Shown here piece by piece: positions 42,852-45,574 of a DNA stretch of 45,574 bases. The notes under the pieces were generated by a model that saw only the letters and a list, made by a program, of their open reading frames with translations, was not told where the DNA came from and did not search any database. Within the stretch, counting starts at the first letter, position 1; the number at the start of each line of letters is the position of its first letter. Position numbers and translations under genes: made by a program. The stretch lies in contig SWDH01000029.1 of the NCBI GenBank assembly GCA_005116945.1, positions 272,054 through 317,627 on the forward strand, in the 5' to 3' direction. This DNA comes from Nitrospira sp. GTDB lineage: Bacteria; Nitrospirota; Nitrospiria; Nitrospirales; Nitrospiraceae.

Positions 42852-43844
42852 TCAGTGGCGAATAAAGGTGATGAGCGCCTGGTTGACCACATCCGGTCGT
42901 TCCCATTGTGGAATGTGCCCTGCCTTGGGGATCCGGATGAATTGTGATCCCTTGATGGTCCGGTGGAGTTCTTCGCCTACGGCGACCGGGAACACTCGAT
43001 CTTCTTCACCCCAGAGCACCAGCGTCGGATGGGTGATTGTGCCGAGGCGTGTGGCAAATCCGGCTTCCCATAACGGAACGTTTTCTCTGACGGCCATAAT
43101 AGGTTTGATGAGTCCGGGGAGCTGTCGATTGCGATTGGACCGCTCGAGGACGGCGGGTGTGAGGAGTGCCGGGTCATGTACCATTTCATGTAAGACGGAC
43201 TCGATCATCAGGCCGCCGAACAGCGTATTGCCGAATGAAACGAGCCAGAATGGCGCATTGCTTTCCAAGGCGTGCCTCACCGATGGACTGGTGAGCTTCT
43301 CCATGACGTGTTGCGGTAGCCCGCCGATAAGAACGAGCTTGGTAACGAGTGTGGGGTGTGTCAGCGCCATGCCAATGGCCAAGCCGGCGCCCATGGAATT
43401 GCCGACTAACGTCGCCTGAGAAATCTTGACGGCATCCATGAACCTGACCAAGAAGTCCAGCATCTGATCCGGCCGGTAGTCGATGTCAGGTTTATCGGAG
43501 AGTCCGGCACCGGGTAAGTCGAGGGTGAGTACGCGGAAGTGTTGCGACAGCTGGTGCTGCTGGTATTCCCATTGCCACATCGATCCCCCGAATCCGTGGA
43601 TCAGAATGACCGGCGGGCCTGCGCCGACGTCGAGATAGGCGATTCGCTGTCCGTGGACGAGAACGGTGTGGACGGGCATGCGTTCAATCGCGTCGAACTG
43701 TGTTGGAATCGACGACGGAGACGAGCAGGCGGTCATGATGTGACACAACAGGATGAGGATGAGTAGCGCAGCATACGGCTGTCTGCATGCATGAACGGAG
43801 GCACGCGGGTCTATGGGGTTACTCCAGCTGGATGACCGTTTCAT
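42852..43844 (-). CDS. Alpha/beta hydrolase lipoprotein
   Basis: 330 residues. A hydrophobic segment (about 24-38) ends in IMTAC, a lipobox, so it is probably exported and lipidated at Cys40; the 22 residues before it are unusually long for a signal n-region. The hydrolase domain has LIHGFGGSMWQW (about 81-92), nucleophile VGNSMGAGLA (about 147-156), acid in GEEDRVFP (about 275-282) and His in AGHIPQWERP (about 305-314). Its start overlaps the end of the carboxylase gene by 26 nt, hinting at coupling. The substrate is unknown. Confidence 0.82.
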   Translation of the reverse strand: MKRSSSWSNPIDPRASVHACRQPYAALLILILLCHIMTACSSPSSIPTQFDAIERMPVHTVLVHGQRIAYLDVGAGPPVILIHGFGGSMWQWEYQQHQLSQHFRVLTLDLPGAGLSDKPDIDYRPDQMLDFLVRFMDAVKISQATLVGNSMGAGLAIGMALTHPTLVTKLVLIGGLPQHVMEKLTSPSVRHALESNAPFWLVSFGNTLFGGLMIESVLHEMVHDPALLTPAVLERSNRNRQLPGLIKPIMAVRENVPLWEAGFATRLGTITHPTLVLWGEEDRVFPVAVGEELHRTIKGSQFIRIPKAGHIPQWERPDVVNQALITFIRH

Positions 43845-44901
43845 CCGTTTTCACATTGTCGCCTTCAGCGACCAGGATGGCCGTGACGGTCCCATCGATC
43901 GGGGCTGGGACCTGGCTTTCCATCTTCATGGCTTCGATGATCAGGAGGGGGGCTCCGGCTTTGACTCTGGCATTGACCGCGACGAGCACTTTGACGACAC
44001 GGCCTGGCATCGGCGGCGCCACATCTCCCGGCTTGGACGGCCTGGGTCGTTTGGGTTTGGCGCTGCTGCCGGCATCGGGAGCTTCCGGCACGCCGGCGAG
44101 GATCTCCTGGATCGGCTCCAACGAGACTTCTTCAAGTTTGTCGTTGACTCGGATGTAATAGGGTTTGCGGCCGTCTACCTTCCTCCCGGAACCGGACACC
44201 TCTATATGATAGGTTTCGCCGTGGACAGTGACGTTGAATTCGGCCGGGGCCAAATGGAGTTCGGTGGCCGCAGCCGATCCGCTGGCTGAGAAGATTTCGA
44301 GAGGTTCCAGCGCAAGGTCCCCCTTCTCGCGCGCCTCGAAGAAGTCTCGCGCGATAGAGGGAAATAGGGTGAATGACAGTTGATCTTCCACCGAGGTGGC
44401 TGAGTCTGGCAGATCTTTTCTGGCTGCTTCCAGTTCAGGCTCCAACCGATCAGCGGGTCGAGTCTTGATCGGATGGTCATCCCCGATCGCGCGGGCCATG
44501 ATGTCGTGATCGAGGGGACCCGGCGCCCGCCCATAGAGTCCGAGGAAGTAGTTCTTGGTTTCCGTCGTGATGACTTTGTACCGTTCGCCGGTCAGGACGT
44601 TCAGGGTGGCTTGGGTGCCCACGATCTGGCTCGTCGGAGTGACGAGCGGGGGATAGCCCATTTCCTTTCGGACGCGCGGTACTTCATCCAGCACTTCTTT
44701 GATCCGATCGAGCGCATTTTGTTCGGTCAGTTGCGCGGCAAGATTCGAAAGCATGCCACCGGGAATCTGCGAGGTGAGGATCTCGGCATCGACCCCGGTG
44801 AACTCGCTTTCGAACTGCCGATACTTTCGCCGAACGGTGCGGAAGTGTTCAGTGATTGGGAGGAACGAGGCCAGATCCAGTCCGGTGTCGTATCCCACCA
44901 T
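43819..44901 (-). CDS. Pyruvate carboxylase/oxaloacetate decarboxylase subunit, 5'-truncated
   Basis: 360 residues from the first ATG, but full PycB/OadA proteins are ~600. What remains starts at the conserved YDTGLDL segment that lies about halfway through the family and runs through the carboxylase C-terminal domain to a biotinyl domain with the biotin site EAMKMES (about 327-333). The entire TIM-barrel catalytic N-terminus is missing. The break falls at 44894, exactly where sequence copied from the ferredoxin/erpA locus begins, so the ATG used here is created by the junction and not a native start. In the intact protein the biotin arm carries CO2 between the carboxylase subunits. Confidence 0.88.
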   Translation of the reverse strand: MVGYDTGLDLASFLPITEHFRTVRRKYRQFESEFTGVDAEILTSQIPGGMLSNLAAQLTEQNALDRIKEVLDEVPRVRKEMGYPPLVTPTSQIVGTQATLNVLTGERYKVITTETKNYFLGLYGRAPGPLDHDIMARAIGDDHPIKTRPADRLEPELEAARKDLPDSATSVEDQLSFTLFPSIARDFFEAREKGDLALEPLEIFSASGSAAATELHLAPAEFNVTVHGETYHIEVSGSGRKVDGRKPYYIRVNDKLEEVSLEPIQEILAGVPEAPDAGSSAKPKRPRPSKPGDVAPPMPGRVVKVLVAVNARVKAGAPLLIIEAMKMESQVPAPIDGTVTAILVAEGDNVKTDETVIQLE

Positions 44902-44938
44902 GCCGCAGCCGGAGTCCCAGGGTATTGAAATTCAGTAA
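44894..44938 (+). pseudogene. 3' remnant of ferredoxin gene
   Basis: The last 13 codons plus TAA correspond to 10194-10238 of the intact ferredoxin (MPQSESQGLEIQ there, MPQPESQGIEIQ here). Offset between the copies is exactly 34700 nt. There is no upstream ferredoxin sequence. Confidence 0.88.
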
Positions 44939-44952
44939 AGAGATGTTATACT
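44925..44952 (+). promoter_or_regulatory. Sigma70-type promoter of second erpA copy
   Basis: TTGAAA (44925-44930), 16-nt spacer, TATACT (44947-44952). Matches the promoter at 10225-10252 with one change in the -10 that improves it. Confidence 0.65.
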
Positions 44953-45007
44953 AAACCATCCCAGGCAAGTCTTCGAAGGACGGCCCGGTCACACGAGGAG
45001 GATCACG

Positions 45008-45328
45008 ATGCTGACGATTACGGCGATTGCAGAACAGAAGATCAAGGAGTTGATGGTGGAAGAGAAGGACATTGTCGGCCTGCGCGTCTATGTCAAGGGC
45101 GGCGGGTGCCACGGGTATCAATACGGGATGGCCTTCGAGTCGAAGATGGGCGATGACGACACCGTGGTGGAAAAGGGTATCGTCAAGGTCATCATGGATT
45201 CGCAGAGCGCTCCTCTCTTGCAGGGAGCCGAAGTGGATTACGTGGACAGCCTCCAAGGGTCCGGGTTCTCGATTAAGAACCCGCAAGCGAAGACCACCTG
45301 TGGCTGTGGCAGCTCCTTCAGCGCCTAA
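45008..45328 (+). CDS. erpA: A-type iron-sulfur carrier, second copy
   Basis: 106 residues. Identical to the product of 10309-10629 except A6 for P and I7 for V. The DNA differs at 35 of 321 positions, almost all synonymous. That pattern is what orthologs from two related strains look like, more than a recent duplication. Start behind GAGGAGG. The three family cysteines are intact. Confidence 0.9.
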   Translation: MLTITAIAEQKIKELMVEEKDIVGLRVYVKGGGCHGYQYGMAFESKMGDDDTVVEKGIVKVIMDSQSAPLLQGAEVDYVDSLQGSGFSIKNPQAKTTCGCGSSFSA

Positions 45329-45380
45329 GGCATCGGCGCTGCGGTGGCGCAAGTTGATCAGTCGAACGAGTGACAGAGAG

Positions 45381-45425
45381 AGCCAGGATTGTCCGAATTG
45401 AGCGGCGGTCCTGGCTTCTTTATTT
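45381..45425 (+). terminator. Rho-independent terminator after second erpA copy
   Basis: AGCCAGGATTG (45381-45391) pairs with CGGTCCTGGCT (45406-45416), 11 bp including two G-U, then TCTTTATTT. Counterpart of 10682-10726. Confidence 0.8.
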
Positions 45426-45452
45426 GTATTCCGGATGTGAATGGAATTGACG

Positions 45453-45574
45453 ATGGCACAGGCGAGCGTGACAAAACGGTACCGGTTCTGTGCGGCGCAC
45501 AGACTGCATACGGACTATCTGTCATCCGAAGACAACCGAGCTGCATTTGGGAAGTGCAATAATCCCAATGGGCA
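45453..45574 (+). CDS. PTPS/QueD-like protein, second copy (partial, runs off right edge)
   Basis: 40 codons visible. Aligns without gaps to the start of the protein at 10755 with about nine differences, keeping CAAHRLH and GKCNNPNG. It opens MAQASVTK where the other opens MGQASVTR, which confirms the start chosen for both. Unlike erpA it shows several amino-acid changes, fitting a less constrained protein of a related strain. Confidence 0.88.
   Translation, partial: MAQASVTKRYRFCAAHRLHTDYLSSEDNRAAFGKCNNPNG

Noticed and set aside
1-45574. CRISPR array or prophage
   Set aside because: No regularly spaced direct repeats with unique spacers, and no integrase, capsid, portal or terminase genes.

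Overview
The window (45.6 kb, mid-50s %GC by eye) looks like chromosome from a Nitrospira-like bacterium (phylum Nitrospirota). This is inferred from the mix of genes: ferredoxin:thioredoxin reductase catalytic subunit, surface-adhesin-E type secreted protein, PilZ proteins, LplT-Aas fusion, TenA/ThiD, and many short intergenic palindromes. No rRNA or other taxonomic marker is present, so the assignment is an inference. Almost everything is housekeeping or accessory metabolism; there is no prophage, CRISPR array or large island.

Layout. 1-2.4 kb (minus strand): ftrB, a secreted protein, and two paralogous secreted proteins whose predicted mature N-terminus is His-Gly (the last runs off the left edge). 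2.8-8.0 kb (plus): a NorD/CbbO-like VWA protein with a long helical-repeat N-terminus, a small conserved protein, malate dehydrogenase and a urate-hydroxylase-type membrane protein. 8.6-11.8 kb (plus): NuoF-like flavoprotein, 2Fe-2S ferredoxin, A-type Fe-S carrier, PTPS/QueD-like protein and GTP cyclohydrolase I. 12-17 kb: alpha/beta hydrolase, RarA, PilZ protein, ABC-F ATPase, tRNA-Ala(GGC). 17-18 kb: a gene-poor stretch of hairpins, then a second PilZ protein. 18.5-19.4 kb: a REP-associated tyrosine transposase (RAYT) with imperfect terminal inverted repeats. 19.5-22.5 kb: lipase, adhesin-E protein, HPF/RaiA-like protein, lipoprotein, ABM-domain protein. 22.7-31.8 kb: amidohydrolase, LplT-Aas fusion, Tat-exported FAD oxidase with two membrane proteins, membrane-anchored MutS-like ATPase. 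31.8-34.8 kb: prmA, MOSC, methyltransferase, FGE-like protein. 35-44.9 kb (minus): FN3 protein, membrane protein, hydrolase, thiD, a HEPN-like orphan, tenA, SthA-like oxidoreductase, lipid-anchored Tpx, hydrolase, and the C-terminal part of a biotin-dependent carboxylase.

The most unusual content is between the genes. (1) A dispersed ~115-130 bp hairpin family has seven short copies. Six start within 0-3 nt of a stop codon and all seven are in sense orientation to that gene; basal and central stems vary in compensatory fashion. Two longer copies (209 and 256 bp) share the ends but carry an extra internal hairpin and do not follow the stop-codon rule. One short copy supplies the start codon of the FGE-like gene. 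(2) A second palindrome type (17071-17166 and 39604-39703) has a conserved 49-bp core inside outer stems that differ in sequence yet stay self-complementary. (3) Degenerate tandem heptamers occur near 5.8, 6.4, 40.4 and 40.5 kb.

The right end needs caution. From 44894 onward the sequence is a diverged copy of 10194-10900 (end of ferredoxin, promoter, A-type carrier, terminator, start of PTPS), joined directly to a carboxylase gene that has lost its N-terminal half. This is either a genuine rearranged duplication or a chimeric join between related strains.
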